A stretch of DNA of 6,755 nt from Methylomicrobium sp. (GTDB taxonomy: Bacteria; Pseudomonadota; Gammaproteobacteria; Methylococcales; Methylomonadaceae), in assembly GCA_007135635.1 (NCBI GenBank), contig SLIO01000190.1, forward strand, positions 1 through 6,755, read 5' to 3'. This document shows positions 6,716-6,755 of this stretch, piece after piece. Position numbers and translations under genes: made by a program. The notes beneath the pieces were generated by a model. That model saw only the letters and a list, made by a program, of their open reading frames with translations, did no database searches and was not told the origin of the DNA. Numbering within the stretch: the first letter of the stretch is position 1; every line of letters starts with the position of its first letter.

Positions 6716-6755
6716 ATGTTAAAAATTCCAGGAACATCCGCGCTGTCCGCATTCC
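6716..6755 (+). CDS. purL: Phosphoribosylformylglycinamidine synthase PurL, N-terminal fragment
   Basis: Only 13 codons are in the window: MLKIPGTSALSAF. They match the start of long-form PurL, whose E. coli version opens with MEILRGSPALSAF after its first Met. PurL converts formylglycinamide ribonucleotide to the amidine using glutamine and ATP in purine synthesis, and the full protein should be about 1,300 aa. The gene is cut by the window edge, not broken. The call rests on a short but distinctive pattern (P/S-ALSAF); in E. coli the gene after dapA-bamC is purC, so the neighbour alone would not have given this identification. Confidence 0.72.
   Translation, partial: MLKIPGTSALSAF

Overview
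The window looks like chromosomal DNA from a gammaproteobacterial methylotroph, most likely a methanotroph of the Methylococcales. Two observations point there. Positions 304-3479 carry four tightly packed genes of the archaeal-type C1 cofactor set (tetrahydromethanopterin and methylofuran synthesis), which among Proteobacteria marks methylotrophs. Positions 5022 onward carry the dapA-bamC pair typical of Gammaproteobacteria, followed by the start of purL. The genus cannot be fixed from this sequence alone.

Region by region: 1-80 is the end of a tandem array of 14-bp palindromes repeating every 21 bp. Positions 81-230 form a gene-free, extremely A+T-rich stretch (about 12% G+C by hand count). 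A promoter-like TATAAT lies at 269-274. Then follow, all on the + strand, a DmrB/AfpA-type flavoprotein (304-849), a dihydropteroate-synthase-related protein (846-2234), a DUF447 protein (2239-2802) and MfnB (2799-3479). Gaps are 4 nt or less and two junctions are ATGA overlaps, so this is very probably one operon. A dicarboxylate/amino-acid:cation symporter (3506-4750) starts 26 nt after mfnB and may be its last gene. The 271-bp gap 4751-5021 holds a weak terminator candidate, a perfect 12-bp inverted repeat and the dapA promoter. dapA (5022-5897) overlaps bamC (5894-6535) by 4 nt. After a 180-bp gap the first 13 codons of purL begin at 6716 and run off the window.

How the genes work together: MfnB makes the furan precursor of methanofuran/methylofuran. 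The flavoprotein probably reduces dihydromethanopterin to the active tetrahydro form. The DHPS-related and DUF447 proteins belong to the conserved but biochemically unresolved part of the same cofactor set. Together they support formaldehyde oxidation through the H4MPT-linked route. The symporter has the residues of an acidic amino acid or C4-dicarboxylate carrier; its link to the cofactor genes is only positional. dapA (lysine/diaminopimelate synthesis), bamC (outer-membrane protein assembly) and purL (purine synthesis) are housekeeping genes.

No gene here appears broken and I see no mobile element or RNA gene. The least explained parts are the palindrome array at the left edge, the A+T-rich block beside it, and the inverted repeat ahead of dapA.
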